From the NCBI GenBank assembly GCA_029721435.1, contig CM056583.1, forward strand, positions 53,237,620 to 53,301,619: 64,000 nucleotides of DNA, written 5' to 3'. Made by a program: the position numbers and the translations under genes. The notes under the pieces were generated by a model. That model did no database searches and had not been told where the DNA came from. It worked only from the letters and a program-made list of their open reading frames with translations. Positions 37,151 through 50,627 of the stretch are shown in pieces (position 1 is the stretch's first letter; every line of letters begins with the position of its first letter). Origin of the DNA: Gymnothorax reevesii. Lineage: Eukaryota; Chordata; Actinopteri; Anguilliformes; Muraenidae.

Positions 37151-39593
37151 GTGTCATCCCCATTTTAGGGCTCTACTCAGTGTATGTATTCCTGTATTTG
37201 TAAAATGCCTTTTTGTGATAAGTTTCCTTAGGTTTGGCAGAGAAGATCAGCTCAGGGTCAAGGTGATCAGCAGACATGGTGGACGGCTGACTGGCATGCA
37301 GCTCCTGTCGAGGAAGTAAGGAGAATCAGCGAGTGAGAGACAGAGACGTGTAAAAACTTGAGGGGTCTGGGAGCGGCCGGAGCCCTATTACATTTTATTG
37401 AAGTTTTGTTAAATAAAGTAGTACGGTAGAAGTAGCATAATGCCACACAAAAAAGATTGCGGGTATCTTTTAATACTCACCAATTAAAAGAACAGAATTT
37501 TTCTCCTCCATGCCAGATGAGATCTGTGCATTTCCTCTTTGTTACTACATTTTTCCTTTTTTCTTGTCGACCAGACCTTCTTGAATTTTTTTTGTTTGGT
37601 TGAAGAACTTTCTCTTTTTGTTTTTAATTCCATAAGGATTATTTTTGTTTCTTCCATTGGATTATTGATTGCCTCTTATTTATTCCAGAATTGAGATTTT
37701 TTTTGTTGAACTGTGGAAAGAACTGGCTTTGGTGTATGTGACCTGGGATTGAGTGCACGGATGCTTATCAGTCTTCCTTTTATTTTGGCGAATGGTTTGG
37801 GACTAAAATATATTGTGGGTTTTCTGTGGAGTTGTGGTTTTCCTTTATCCATTATATGGGGGTTGAAAACAGTTGTTTGTTCTGCTATTTATTTTTTTCC
37901 AGATTTGCCTTTTATCGAAGTTGGACAGAATCAAATGAATCGATATTGATGCTTCAACTTAACCCATCTTTCTATTTTGTAACATTTGCCATTATTTATA
38001 GCATTGATTGTTCCATTCTTTTAATAGCATAAGTGGCGTTATGTAGCTGTTTAAATTGCCCACATGCTTTCATCAAAAAAAAGTATCTACTGAAGCTACT
38101 ACTATTCCCAAACACTTCCATGCATTACTGCATTGGACTGCGGTTCTCAGAGGTCCGAAGGAGGTGGTGTTTGCACAAATTAGGCGGTTGTTTATCATCT
38201 GACGAAATTGCTACTTCACTAGGGCATTAACAGTTTGGTATTAAAGCAGCTAATCAGATTGGCCTCACTCGAACCAAACCCACACCTCTCTCACGGGTAA
38301 TTAACTTATTTTAGTCTAACCCTTTTAACAACAAGCGCCACAGCTGCTCTATTGCCTCCTGCCACAAAATTACCGGAATTGAGTTAGACGTGCCCACTTT
38401 TGATCCACCATACCATTGGGTCTTGCCATGCCAATTGCATTAAGGTTGCCAAAATAGGGCCCAGTGCCTTTGACCAGAAAAAACAGAAGAAAATGGGAAG
38501 GGGGCAAATACATTTGAAGCCAGTGTACACATTGCAAATGAAGACAAAGACGTTGTATCAAAGATATCATAAATATTGAATGGCGATGGCAGACAGACAG
38601 AGGTTGAGGTGTTGGTCAGCACTGAAACAGTGAGACAGAGGTCTGACCAACAGACAAACAGACAGAAAGAAATAAAGGGAAGATAGCTCAGTTCAGAGAG
38701 GGGCCCTTGCTGTGGGCACTGAGTGGTCTGCAGCTGTCTGGCAGAGCCCCAGATCAGCCACCCCTCTGTCTGAAGGGCCTGACTGCTGCTACTGTGTCTA
38801 CCCACGGTCAGCTTAGACCTTCTCTGTGTGCAGGGCCATCAATCCCAAAGTTCATGGGAAACCGACAGGCCGCTGGCTGACTCACCCCTGTGTTGATGAC
38901 CACGCTCATTTCAACTAATTTTTGCAAAGATTATTCATTTTGATCAATGGTGATCCTTGTCATCACAGCTGAATAACTTTCTTTTGCCCCTTTTTTTGTT
39001 TGTGCAGCTATTTAATCAATGATCTGTCCTTCATTCCTTCCATCCTTTCTTGTTTGATACACTGTAGCGTAATTTTCTGTGACTCGTATTTGCATTTTCT
39101 TCCTGGTCAGTTTAAGGTGTTTTGCCTTTTATTCGTCCAGGTTAAAAACAGCTCTTCTGGGGTTCTGTCAGCACAAGATCTGGTGTGGAAGCCCGCTCTA
39201 TTAAAGGACTTGCTAATTGTGAACTAGTGATGTAATGCATGCTCATTTGCATCAGCTTTTCCAGGCCCTATCTACATTTTTGGAGAACGTGCCTTTTTCT
39301 GTGCGTTTTGGCCTCTCCTCCACCAGCAAACAGCATTTTAGGTCACTAAAATTTTTTTTTTTTTTTTTTTTTTTAATAACGCCTTATAAAGTGAAGATTT
39401 CTCAAAACAGTTTCTGTGTATCCATGTGGACATGTAAACTGCAGCATTGGGGAAAATGCAATGTCATAAACAATTTGCATAAACCCACTGTTACTTTGTG
39501 TAATGTTCTCTGATATCGGACATTTCCTTGTCGAAAATGTGAAGAACTGTTGGTGAATTGTTCGCAAATTCATGTGCTCTTGCTTAGCACTAA

Positions 39594-39805
39594 ATGGCCA
39601 TTCATGAACTTTATGCATGAAAAACATTAATTCATGAACTTGCACTACTCATGAACAGTTCATAATCATTCATGAACAGTTCGAGAACAGTTCGTGAAGT
39701 TAACTTTTTGAGAACATTCTTCATGAATGTAAGTAAGTTAATGAATACTTGAAGAACACGTGAGGAACTTTTATTGGCAATTGGCGAACTCTTCATGAAC
39801 TACAA
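39594..39805. repeat. Cluster of TTCATGAA palindromes
   Basis: TTCATGAA, its own reverse complement, occurs at about 39602, 39632, 39671, 39719 and 39792, with several one-base variants such as CTCATGAAC and TTCGTGAAG between. It looks like a local expansion or a palindromic MITE rather than chance. Confidence 0.7.
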
Positions 39806-42800
39806 ATAGAGCGTAAACTATTTTCGCCAGGGTTGTAAATGTGAATGTTATGGCCACCCGCTGGTCTGGCATACTTAATTTTTGCAAGTGTAGTGGTTTT
39901 TGTGTTTGCATGTTCATAGAAATATTTTATAAAACGAGGTAGCATGGGGAGAATTTTTTTAATTGGAGTGAAATCTGTTGCAGAAATCATCATCTCCGTA
40001 TGAATGTTTTCTCCTGCTGTTTGTGGATACTCTGCTGCAACAGGAGAACCAAGGATCCCACACTGCCTTCAATGTGTCAGGGTCATTATCGAAACCTTAG
40101 TTATTTTTCATATTTGTTGAATTTCTACATTTTCTCGTAAACATTTGAAATACCTGCGTTCCATTCAGAACAAAGCCGCTCAGTTGCACCATGTCAATCA
40201 CGTTTTTTTTTTTCTTTTATTCTTTTGGTGAAGTATTTGGAGAAAGAAGACCATCTTGGGACAGGCAATGACGTTAATAAGCTGCCAGAGAAGCTAACAT
40301 GTTTTTATTGAGGAAAATATTAAGTATAATTTCAAAGACCTCAAACCGGTTGCTAATTCTGTAGCGTGGTGCAGTTAATGAAATATTTGTGTTGGGAGTG
40401 TCACACTGAGCCTGCTTCATTTAGAACTGCGTGTAAAGGATGATGTCAAAATATTAAGATTGAATCAGTACTGCTGCAGAATGAGACAGGATAAAGTATA
40501 TTATACTTTTTAATATGAAAAAAAAAAAAAATGAGTTCACTTCACAGAAACATGCTTTATCAAGCACAGGGTTTTTGTGTAAAACACAAGATGAGGCATT
40601 TATTATTATTATTCAGTATTTAATTTTTTAAAATTCATTCCCATTCTTTCTTTAACTTGCAGTCAGATGTTCGGATTAGAGCGTTTTCTGGGCTGTTATG
40701 GTTATTGCTTGTATTGTTTTGAATTACTTATTTCCATGTTCTGAGAAAAATCCTCACACATTAAATACATCAATAAAATTGACTGCATTTTCTTGTCGAT
40801 ATACATTATCATAGTGTATACAAATGCCATGCATCATTTTGGCTTAATAATTACCACCAATATGTATTCAGTACTTAAACATATTTGTTTCAGTATTAAA
40901 ATCTCTTGGTCAATGATGAAACCCCCAAGCAATCCTTTGATGAAAAAAATCAGTGAATGTGATGTATGATGTTTTCAGTCGTGAGTGCCATAATGAAAGG
41001 ACAGCCCTGTACATGCAACGGGTTGAGCAGGGTAGACTAGCATACATTGTTATGGAGGCCTTCAGTGAAGTGCATAATTGGTTGCTTATCATCATGTTTT
41101 ACTTAAAGGCGCACCTGCGATGTTTCTCGTGATGAGGGCTGACACAATGCTTCCTGCTTGCATTATTTCACACAGGAGGGTTTCCCGCTTTAAACTGGGT
41201 CCTTGTTGTCCTGGGTCCTGAACTCTGACCGCCTCTCTGTGCACATAGATCTCCATCAATAAACCTCTGTTTAATTTCAATAAGTTTATTATTTTCTGGA
41301 ATTTTTGGAATTTTGTACTTAAGCCAGGAATCACAATACTCTTTTGAATAAGCTCTGGCTGAAAACAATCAGCAGTTATTGTTACAGTCCACTGACTTCT
41401 CAATCCAGAGTTAAGTCCACAGTGGTTTGTGGTTAGGCCAGATCTGGCCCTTGGTGATTCTCTGTCATCGGAGTTTGGTTGGCCTTCACTTCTCTCGAAT
41501 TCAATTTCCCATGAAGAGTGTGGAAAAATGCAAGTGTTCATGGTAGACTTGCTTTTGCTGCTCAGATAAAAGGCCCAAGAGAAATATTGCCCACCACTGG
41601 GCAGGTAGGTATGAGCTTGCATGAATAAAAAATACAAGCGCCGTGTAAAGCAAAACGTTTGTGGTGAGGCTTATTATGATCCCTCCAGTGTTTACAGCAT
41701 AACGCAGGCACATATCCTGTGTGCTGCCATGCTTTTAAGAGCTGAGGACACTGAGGGGAAAAGCTTATGTCTGCTTAAACTATAGTGCCTTGACAAAGGA
41801 CATATTTGATACTTTTTAAGCCGTGGTTTCTGCTTTTGTGGTAAAGTTTCCTTCAGCTCCCTTAACCCTGGGGCTGCATTTCAGCTCCACAAAAATGCAT
41901 TAAACATGCACCTTCTAAGGTTCCCTTCTGTTCTTGGTGATTTTCGGCAAAAAGAGATGAGATAAATTCAAGCGTTTTAGGAAATTTAAAGCATGTGTCA
42001 TGGTTTTGTGCTCGCTAATGTCGTGCACTGTAGGTATCCTGTGGTGCGGTCAGAGGAAATCTTCTAAAGAATGGGCCCCTAAAACCTGGTTTCACAGTTT
42101 TATGTGGGATACATGTCTGGGCCCATTCCCAGAATCCAGTATAATTTTCACAGTTAAAAGGAGACATGTACACTGGGGAAAGCACTTTTTTCAGGCGAGC
42201 TGCTAAACAAGCTAATAATGATGTGATCCTTTGTGGTAGCCATGCAATTGGCAAAGCATTTTTTGAAGTTTGTACATTCAAGAACTCCACCATACCCTGT
42301 TCAATATGCAAGCCTATTTCACAAGAATGCTTGCGAAACCAGGAGACTCTCAGCAGATGCCATTTTGGAATAAATATTTACTTAAATTCTGCCTTTAGCC
42401 TGGGAGACATGGCCAGATGTTCATTAAGTAATTTTGGCAGTACCTCTTTGTCTTTAGATATACATTGACAATACCCTACCCCAGAGACCCAAGCACTTGA
42501 TGCTGAACTTGCAGTTGATTTTTCTGCATTGACTGTTTATTATTTTGTTCAAATTAGCCTTAAACATCCTGCGTTATTGGGTGAAGTGACTTTGAATGTA
42601 CCACAACTCTCTGGTTGTATTGGTTGTTCTCTCATATGTGGCAGAAGAAGGTATTGAATCAACAACCAGTTCCTTACACTTTGAGAAAATTCAAATAGCA
42701 GATTGTCAAGTTAACTAGTAGAGGTTTTGCTGGTTTAGGGGAGAGTGTTGATGCCGCAACTACTTCCGACATTAACATGTACTGTATGGCTTTAATCTGA

Positions 42801-43949
42801 AGCAGACGCTTCATTGCTGGTGCTCATTTGAGTCTCAGGAACTCTGTTTTTACTGTGTGCTTTCACCCTGTCACATAAATGTGCTTTACAGGCTTTTTAA
42901 AGGGAACTGAGACTCTTCTCTAAAGGCCTTCATATGGCAGATGCTGAGCTTTTTCTCTGCTTCTTTGGGATGACCAAATGTGGTGTGAGGACATGCAGTC
43001 AGGAACAGTCATGTCCTCAGCAGTAGGCATTCTCTCTGTTTACCCAAATCATCACATTCACAAAAATGGATCATGTATGGCACAGTGCCAGCTTGGATCA
43101 CTTTTTTGTAGCCTTTGAGTCAAGATAATATTAATGGGAATATTTGTTGGTTTGAGTGAATCTTGCAGACAAAAGCATAACAAAGTTGGTTGTCAAAGAC
43201 TTTAAACCCTGTCTTTTGCTTGAAGTATGTAGCTGAGGAAATTCTTATAGGTCAAATGCCCAAAACATGGCTCCACAGTATACTGCAATTTTTCATCTTT
43301 CATGTCTTCACTCTCCGTGCTACTTGAGTCTGTCTGAACTTACTGAACAGCAGATTTATTCATACATGATGGGCAATGATTTACAACCATCTTATGTTTT
43401 TGTTTTCTTAAAGATGGTTAAATGACCTCCACTCGTGCTGTGAAATGTATAAAAATCACTATAAATTTTCCACTATTGTAAACAGCTGCCTGTGAGGTCA
43501 GGGGCTGGGTTAATGGAGGACAGAAGCAGAGCAGATTCATTTTTCCTCATCTGGCATTGAGGCTCCATGCTTTTAACACCAATTTATTGGCTGATGAACT
43601 GTATTGGATAGTTGACTGTCAGTTTTTTACTGGGAAAGGAATAAGTTATTGATTATTTTTTAGCAATGATCTTGCCCACTTAGCTTTATTTTTTTGGGTT
43701 GCATTGTAGGATTCACAATGTAACGTGCAGCTGCAAATTCACTTTCAGGTGACTTGTAGCTCTGCAATGGAACCAGGCTGCACCAGTATGTTTTCTTATA
43801 GTATCAGTTTCTGAGAGCTTGTTCAAGCTTACCGATGTGTATTAATTTTGCAGTTTTGTTCAGCTGTTTTCCATGACTGTTCATAACTTCTGCCGATTTT
43901 CTACTTTTCTCTCTAGTCATTGACTAAATGGGTAGCCTACAGTTTTTAC

Positions 43950-44935
43950 CCCACGGCCGACTCTGGCCGGAGGGGTATTGTCGTCACCTGTGTGTCTGTA
44001 TGTCTTCCATCGACTGTCGTCCGTCCATGATTTTGTCCGGGCCAGTACTCAGCAACTAATGATTGCAGCTTCACCAAATTTGGTATGATATCTCAGTATG
44101 ACTCATACATGTGCAACGTCAGGTTTTTTTCTGGATTTGACCTTTGACCTTAGCTCTGTGACTTTGACCCTGGAAATCTTGTACGGGTCAGTACTCGGCC
44201 ACTAATTATTGCAGTTTCACCCAATTTGGTATGGTAACTCACTATGACCCATAGATGCGCAGTGTCAGCTTTTTTTGCCAGATTTGACCTTTGACCTTAG
44301 CGCTGTGACCGTGACATCGGAAATATTGCCCGGGTCAGTACCCGGTAACTAATTATCGCAGCTTCACCAAATTTGGTATGGTAACTCAATATGCCGTATG
44401 GATGTGCAACGTCACATTTTTTGCTGGATTTCACCTTTGACCTTTGTACTGTGACCTTCAGGCAGGAAATCTTGAACGGCTCAGTACTCAGCAACTACTG
44501 ATCGCAGCTTCTCCAAATTTGGTATGGTAACTCACTGTGACACATAGATGTGCAATGTCCTGTTTTTACTAGATTTGATCTTTCACCTTAGCGCTGTGAC
44601 CTTGAGGCAGGAAATCTTGTACGGATCAGTACTCAGCAACTACTGATCACAGCTTCACCAAATTTGGTAAGATAACTCACTGTGCCACATGGATGTGCAA
44701 GGTCACGTTTTTTGCTGGATCTCACATTTCATCTTAGCGCTGAGATCTTGAGGCAGAAAATATGGTACAGGTCAGTACTCAGCAACTACTGATCACAGCT
44801 TCACCAAATTTGATATGGTAACTCACTGTGACACATAGATGTGCAACATCCCACTTTTTGCTGGACTCCACCTTTGACTTTAGCGATGTGAACTTGAGGC
44901 AGGAAATCTTGTCCAGGCTGAGGGGTATTCAGCAA
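43950..44935. mobile_element. ~1 kb element with six 146-bp tandem units and a terminal hairpin
   Basis: CAGTACTC-type unit starts lie at 44043, 44189, 44336, 44482, 44627 and 44773, periods of 145-147 bp, with a partial seventh at about 44919. Each unit has CAGCTTCACCAAATTTGGTA, an ATGTGCAA core and TTTGACCTTTGACCTTAGC or a variant. The left end at 43950-43978 is a hairpin, ACCCC-CGGCC against GGCCG-GGGGT, and GAGGGGTATT occurs at both ends (43970 and 44920). The build resembles the 19764-20735 element. No coding capacity. Confidence 0.7.
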
Positions 44936-45370
44936 CGCGTTATGTTTCATTTTTCCTGACTAGTTTTACAAGTGTAGTAGCCAAGTCAGGTGCAGTCATA
45001 CATCCCTTCACAAAATGAACTCCATTTACACCCTCTTACTAGTTGAAAATGTTCATGCTTCTGTTGCCTTTTCTTCTATGGCAATGATCACTCATCATTT
45101 ATGAGTCAATGGTGTCTCAGAGATCTACTTCCTGACCGGATAGGGAGGGCTGGGGCAAGGGAAATTTTAGTACTTGAGTTGAGCAAGAATGACGCGTTGC
45201 TTTTCCGTTTTGTGTTGTAGCAACATGCTTCTCTAGTGAAAATGGGGGACTTATCTGAAAACTTCATCAAAAATCATTAACAAAAGTCTGTTTCAGCATC
45301 ATGCGAGGTCCTAACTGTCCTAACTGAAAGTTTTTAAGATAATTAATGTTGTGTGAACACCTCAGCCTGT

Positions 45371-46246
45371 TACAGTTACACCAGAAGTATTTAGACTGTG
45401 ACACAATCTTCATTATTTTACCTCCATACACCACCACAACAGATCTTAAAGGAATCAGCGAAGATATGATTGATGTGTTAAATTTTAGCTTTAATTCAAG
45501 TGGTTTTGCAATATCTTGTTCTGTTTGTCTAGGATTTTCAGACATTTTTCTACTTAATTCTCCATTTTTAGAGGTTCATGTGTAATTGGACAATTGACTT
45601 AAAATCAGTTTCATTGCCAGGTGTGGCCTGTCCTCTCAATATTTCTTGACAAATTACCCAGATAAAAGGTCTATTCCCGGTGTTGAATTTGCATTCGGCA
45701 GCTGTTCATGGGAATTTTCAATATGTGGTCCAAACTGGTGTGGATGCAAGTGAAGGAAGCCATCATTAGGCAAAAAAAGCCTATCAGACAGAATTTTAGC
45801 GGAGGTCAAATCAACAATATGATACCACCTTTTAAAGAAGGAATGAATGGCATGTTCAGCAACACCAAGAGCTACAGTAAAGGCCTGACATAGCATTTCA
45901 AGAGACAATGCTCAGCAGTTGTCCGTGGGTTCCATACTTCATACAATCCTTGACTGGAAAATATTTTCATCCAGGTGTTAAAAATAATCCTTTTTTTCTA
46001 ATTGCAAGTACAATAGCCTGTCCAATCACTTTTGAGTCTCCAAAAATGGAGGACTATGCGTAAAACTAGCTGTAATTCCTAAATGGTTGATGCAAGATTT
46101 CTATAAAATGCCTTGATTTAAGGCTGCAAGCCACAAGTCACTTCAATCACATCTTGATTGCTTCATTTCAAATCCACTGAGGTGGTGCACACAGGCAAAA
46201 TGATGAAAATTCTGTCACAGTCCAAATATCTCTGGACCTAACTGTA
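45371..46246 (+). mobile_element. Internally deleted Tc1-like element with both terminal repeats
   Basis: TACAGTTACACCAGAAGTAT at 45371 pairs with the reverse complement of the end at 46213-46246 (TACAGTTAGGTCCAGAGATA), giving imperfect inverted repeats of about 34 bp with TA at the outer edge. The leader and the start of the transposase region (CAAGTGAAGGAAGCCATCAT near 45748) are present. Sequence then jumps to the 3' leader-like region, so the catalytic domain is missing. It is 876 bp where intact members are about 1.6 kb. A fuller relic of the family is at 51335-52700. Confidence 0.8.
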
Positions 46247-46919
46247 GTGCCATTTAAATCATTGCCCTGAGCCATTATAATAATTCTTCTTCTGCTCCTT
46301 TCATTTGCACTCTAATGGTTAAGAAAGTTCTCGAGGTTTACTGGCAGTACAAATTTGTACAATAATAGCAGTTGGCCCCTAATTGCTGCATTATTCTTTC
46401 GAGCAAGGTTTGGATTTGACTTTGAGAAATTAGGTGGGGATGGCCCAGCTTAAAATGATCATTTAGCCATTCACAGTCATTTTTAACACATTTCCAAACA
46501 GCTTAGACTGGAAGTTGATTATAGCTCTCCAAGCACAGACCATCATTTGTAATCCAGTCTGACTCAAACTTGCTGTGGTTGGTGTTAGACCACACAATGA
46601 TGAGCTCTGCTCCTTGTAAGCTTTCCCAGCGGAGAGTCTCAGGCCCAGTGATTAAAAGAATAGGCAAATGGGTTGAAAGGCGGTTTTACCCATCACTAAA
46701 TGTTAAAGTTGATGTGTCGCGTGGGGTTGGGCTGCCACACCGACAGAGATCCTGCTCCCTCTCAGGTTGTGAACAGAAGCAGAACAGCTCGATGTAACCA
46801 AAACCCTGAGGAGGGAGCCTATGTCTGCAGAGGAACTTAGCTTTCCTCCCTTAGTTTAATCGCTAAAACACAATTCTTTCACTCTCTTTGTCTCCCTTTC
46901 TCTCTCTATTGCTCTCAGA

Positions 46920-46921
<2 letters not shown>

Positions 46922-46951
<30 letters not shown>
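46922..46951. repeat. (CT)15 microsatellite
   Basis: Fifteen uninterrupted CT units lie inside a wider C/T-rich stretch (46870-46951). Confidence 0.97.
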
Positions 46952-46955
<4 letters not shown>

Positions 46956-49667
46956 CTGCTTTTCTTAAAGTATATATGTCGCCATGTTCTGAGGAGAATA
47001 ATTTGTGGGTGGTGAAAAATGTGTATGTTTAATGCTTCCAGAGTTGAAACAAAAACACAGAGTTCAAAAGTCTGATCTCTGCGCTGTTTGCACAGAGAGT
47101 GTTTTCCAACTGCAGTCAGTCCCGCTGCTGTCTGACCCATGTTCTTGCGGGGGCTCACAGCTGGCGGCTGTGACAGCACGGCACAATGATACTGGTTGAT
47201 ATATTAGCGGTATTGGCGGGATGCTGAATGAGTGACTTGAAGTCTGCTCTGCGCCGTCCTCCCCTGACCTGCTCTGGCCTTGATGTAGGTTTAGGGGAGC
47301 GCTCCAAAGCAGCGCTCACCCTGAGAAGTGCTGCTGAACTGCCTCAGCCTGCTCATGTTCTCGGCTGATGGGGTAAATTAATGGCTATGCAGTGTAGCAG
47401 CCAAGCAAATGAGGATGCATTTTCACAGCCCAGGCTGTGCTGTGCAGTTAATCTCTGCCACTCATAATTGTATTACTTCCATATGAAATGCTGATTATTT
47501 TTTGAGAGAATAAGTCGCAGCATTGTTACTTATCTCTACTAAGGGGATGGCTCCAAAAAAAAGTTTTTTCAATGGTTCATTTGGAGCTAGGGAAACTTCT
47601 TTTCAAGAACACTGCTTCTTAATTGAAATTTCACAAAAGTGAGTTAGAGGTTCTCTTTTAAGGGTCAAGTACACTGCTTTGGTCGACCCCCAGGCGTAAG
47701 AGAAACCTCTCTGAATGGAGCAAATATGTGGCTAACACAGTCCAGATGCAGGAAATCCTGGTCTGTTAAAATGCATCATTGTGGCTCTACATCTCCTAAA
47801 TCAAATAATGGCGTTTTTGCTCAGTTAAGTGCTGCAGAGGTTTGGCCTTAATTGGTGAATTTTCGTCCATGTTGGATATATCCAGAATTCAAGACCTCAT
47901 TATGAAAAACATGCATTTGAAAGCTACATGTTGAGGCTCTCTCTGTGTTTCATATCCCTGTATGAGGAATCCAAAGTTACTATCAAGTCATTTGAAATTT
48001 TCATGCAAATATAGCTGATGTTGGAGTTTTTATTCTGAAATGAAGCATACTTTGAACAGAAAACTCTTTGATCAATGAAAATTCCCAATAAATGATTCTA
48101 CCTGGGATGCTTGAAGAAATATGGAGGTGTTTATGGTCTGTGTATTTGTTGAGTGATGCTACTGATGTGGTATGACAACATTGCATTTCAAAAATGCTAT
48201 GTGCTATCAGCAAGATTGAAGTATAATCCCGCTATAGTCAGCAGTAATGTACGCCCTGATTGGTATGTCATTTTAACTCCTCAATTGAAATGGGAGTGGA
48301 TGTAAATTCGTATTTATGTCTTCACATCAGGGCTTCAAGAATTATTTGGAAACAATATTTTGCTTTGATGGTCCTTGTTAATAAATTAAAGATGGTATAT
48401 TCCTCTTGTGAAAAGTGAGCTCCTTCAAAAACATATTTTTTCCTCCCCCTTCCCTCTGGAAATTTGTTCTCTGACTGAAAGATTCACCCACAATGAAATT
48501 TGTTTTAGAGATACAGAGTGGGCCTTTCCTGAAGGATAGGAATGGGATTTCACTGAATAAAGTGGGTGCCTCCTCTTCCACTGACAACACATCGCATTTA
48601 TTTGGTGGACGCTTTTAAAATAAAAGACATACAATTAGTTTATGCTGATGGTCATTAGAACGACTGCTGACCACTTATAATTCAATGTCCGCTGTCCATC
48701 AACCGTGAGTCTCGCCACATGGTTTGTATCGGTTAAGTCAAGAGCCTGATGGAATGTCAAACTATGAGGGAGGCATGCACAACAGAGGAATGCAAAGAAC
48801 TGAAGAAACCATAGGACTGTAAAAGGGCTTTATAAGGATGTAGTCCTTATACAAAAAGGTTGAGAGGCTCAGGATGCAAGTGATACACCAGAGTGGTACT
48901 GGGTAATAGAAATCCTTCAGATGAGAAGTATTAGAATTAGTCAATGCACAGTCTGAAAAGCTGTGTCTGTGGTGAAAATGGTCAGTAAATGAGTATTTGT
49001 GGAAGGTATGCGAACTTGCTTTTGTAAGACATGCAACAATTACTGTTTGCTGAAGTTGAGCTCATCTTTTAACAGAGCAGGACGCCCATCTTAACAGCAC
49101 TATGGCTTTGTGACTTGTTTGAGAGCTTTGTTTAAAGTGAGTGCTTCATGCAAGTTGCAGCTTATTTTTTGGGTGCATAAATTGTGGCCCTGGTGGGCGA
49201 AGTATTTTTGGTCCATCGCAGATAAGTGTTTTTTAGATTAATAACTGGACAGAGGCTTAAAATTGTCTGTTATTACAAGTGTCACCACTGGGTCAATCCA
49301 ATGATGGTTGAAAGATTTATTACATATCTCAGGGACTTGGGTCGCGTCCCAATGGAACAGGGAGAGAATTCTCCAGACGCTGGCAGAAAACCTATTGAAT
49401 CAAACTGGCTTTGAATTACAAAACAAATCATACAAATGGCTTTTCATAGTAAAACTGCACTTTTTTACTTAGTACGGTGTTCTGCATTAAGAAAGGAACG
49501 CATTAGGTGGATAAGGCCACATCTGGCTTTTGAAGGCAGTGTGGCCAGACAGATTGCTCTACCGCTGCAAGTACACGGTTCATCACCTGTCAACAGCCAA
49601 AAGTATTTCTCTTGTAAAAAGACTCAGCTTCTTAACTAGAAAGTCAACATTTGCGAGCAAATGCAAG

Positions 49668-50627
49668 ATATTTCACTCCCCATCCCTCACCTGAGCCGAA
49701 ATGGAGTCGTCTAAAATTGCGCCCATGCAAAAAAGGACTATTACGAAATCACCTTGCATCTCTTGTAAAATATACTTTTTTCTGAAAATAACGGACATTA
49801 AAAAACATTAAATGTAACATGTTCAATCAAAGCAAAATGTTTGCCTTCAAATGGTAAGGTTATAGCGTAACTGTGTTACTATCTAATAATTTCACACTGT
49901 ACAGGAGCCTGAATTTGATTTTTTGGGAATGAAAACAAAAACTAAAAAAAGAAAGAAACAAAACTAAATTAAAATCACCTAATTAAAATGATTTCAACCT
50001 TGGAAAATGGTGGGAAAATCTTTCTCATTTGGACTCAAACTATAAGAGGTTAATTTATTGACATAGTGCACTTCGCAATGAATTGAGCTAGACTTCTTTT
50101 CAACTTTATGAGTGACCAAAATCTTAGTCCAATTATTGTACGGTTTAAAAAGAATTCAGCTGCAAGTGAATTATTTCGAATTCATTAACACAGCAGTGAT
50201 TGTAGGCGTGATCTGCCGTGGAATGTGACATGCAGTAACAAGATGACATTGCAATGCCAGCCATACTGATTGCAAATGATACAATGTGTGAGCTTTTAGT
50301 AAAGGAAGCAAAAAAAAAAATATATATACTATCTCAATGTCAAATTTTAGGTCATTTGGCCTGACCATAATGGCCCCGAAGGCAAAAATATACATTTTTG
50401 GCCATTATTACCCAAAAAAGCTTATTTAAATCATTTCTTAGGCTAGCTTCCAAAAAATGAAAAAATAAATGTCTGGGAGTATGTTGTTAAGCTACCCCTG
50501 TTCCAAATTTCAGGTCATTTGGCCTTAAAATGAAAGTGTGGAGCCCATTTGATCAAAAAGCCAGGAGAAGAACAAGAAATGGAGCTAAAACAGTATATTT
50601 CACGTCCTGTGTAGGGGAGTGAAATAT
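49668..50627. mobile_element. ~1 kb element with perfect 14-bp subterminal inverted repeat
   Basis: ATATTTCACTCCCC at 49668-49681 is repeated exactly inverted at 50614-50627. Near the right end, two related blocks contain TTTTAGGTCATTTGGCCT at about 50345 and TTTCAGGTCATTTGGCCT at about 50507, a spacing of about 162 bp. The size, inverted repeats inside the ends and repeated blocks recall the elements at 19764 and 43950. No coding capacity. Confidence 0.6.

Noticed and set aside
41092..41637. Open frame of 181 codons on the - strand
   Set aside because: There are no recognisable motifs, the composition is like the surrounding intron, and there is no splice or family support. Length alone is not enough in 64 kb of six-frame translation.
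44043..44918. Possible CRISPR array
   Set aside because: Units are 146 bp long and diverged, with no short identical repeats separated by unique spacers, and the DNA is from a vertebrate.
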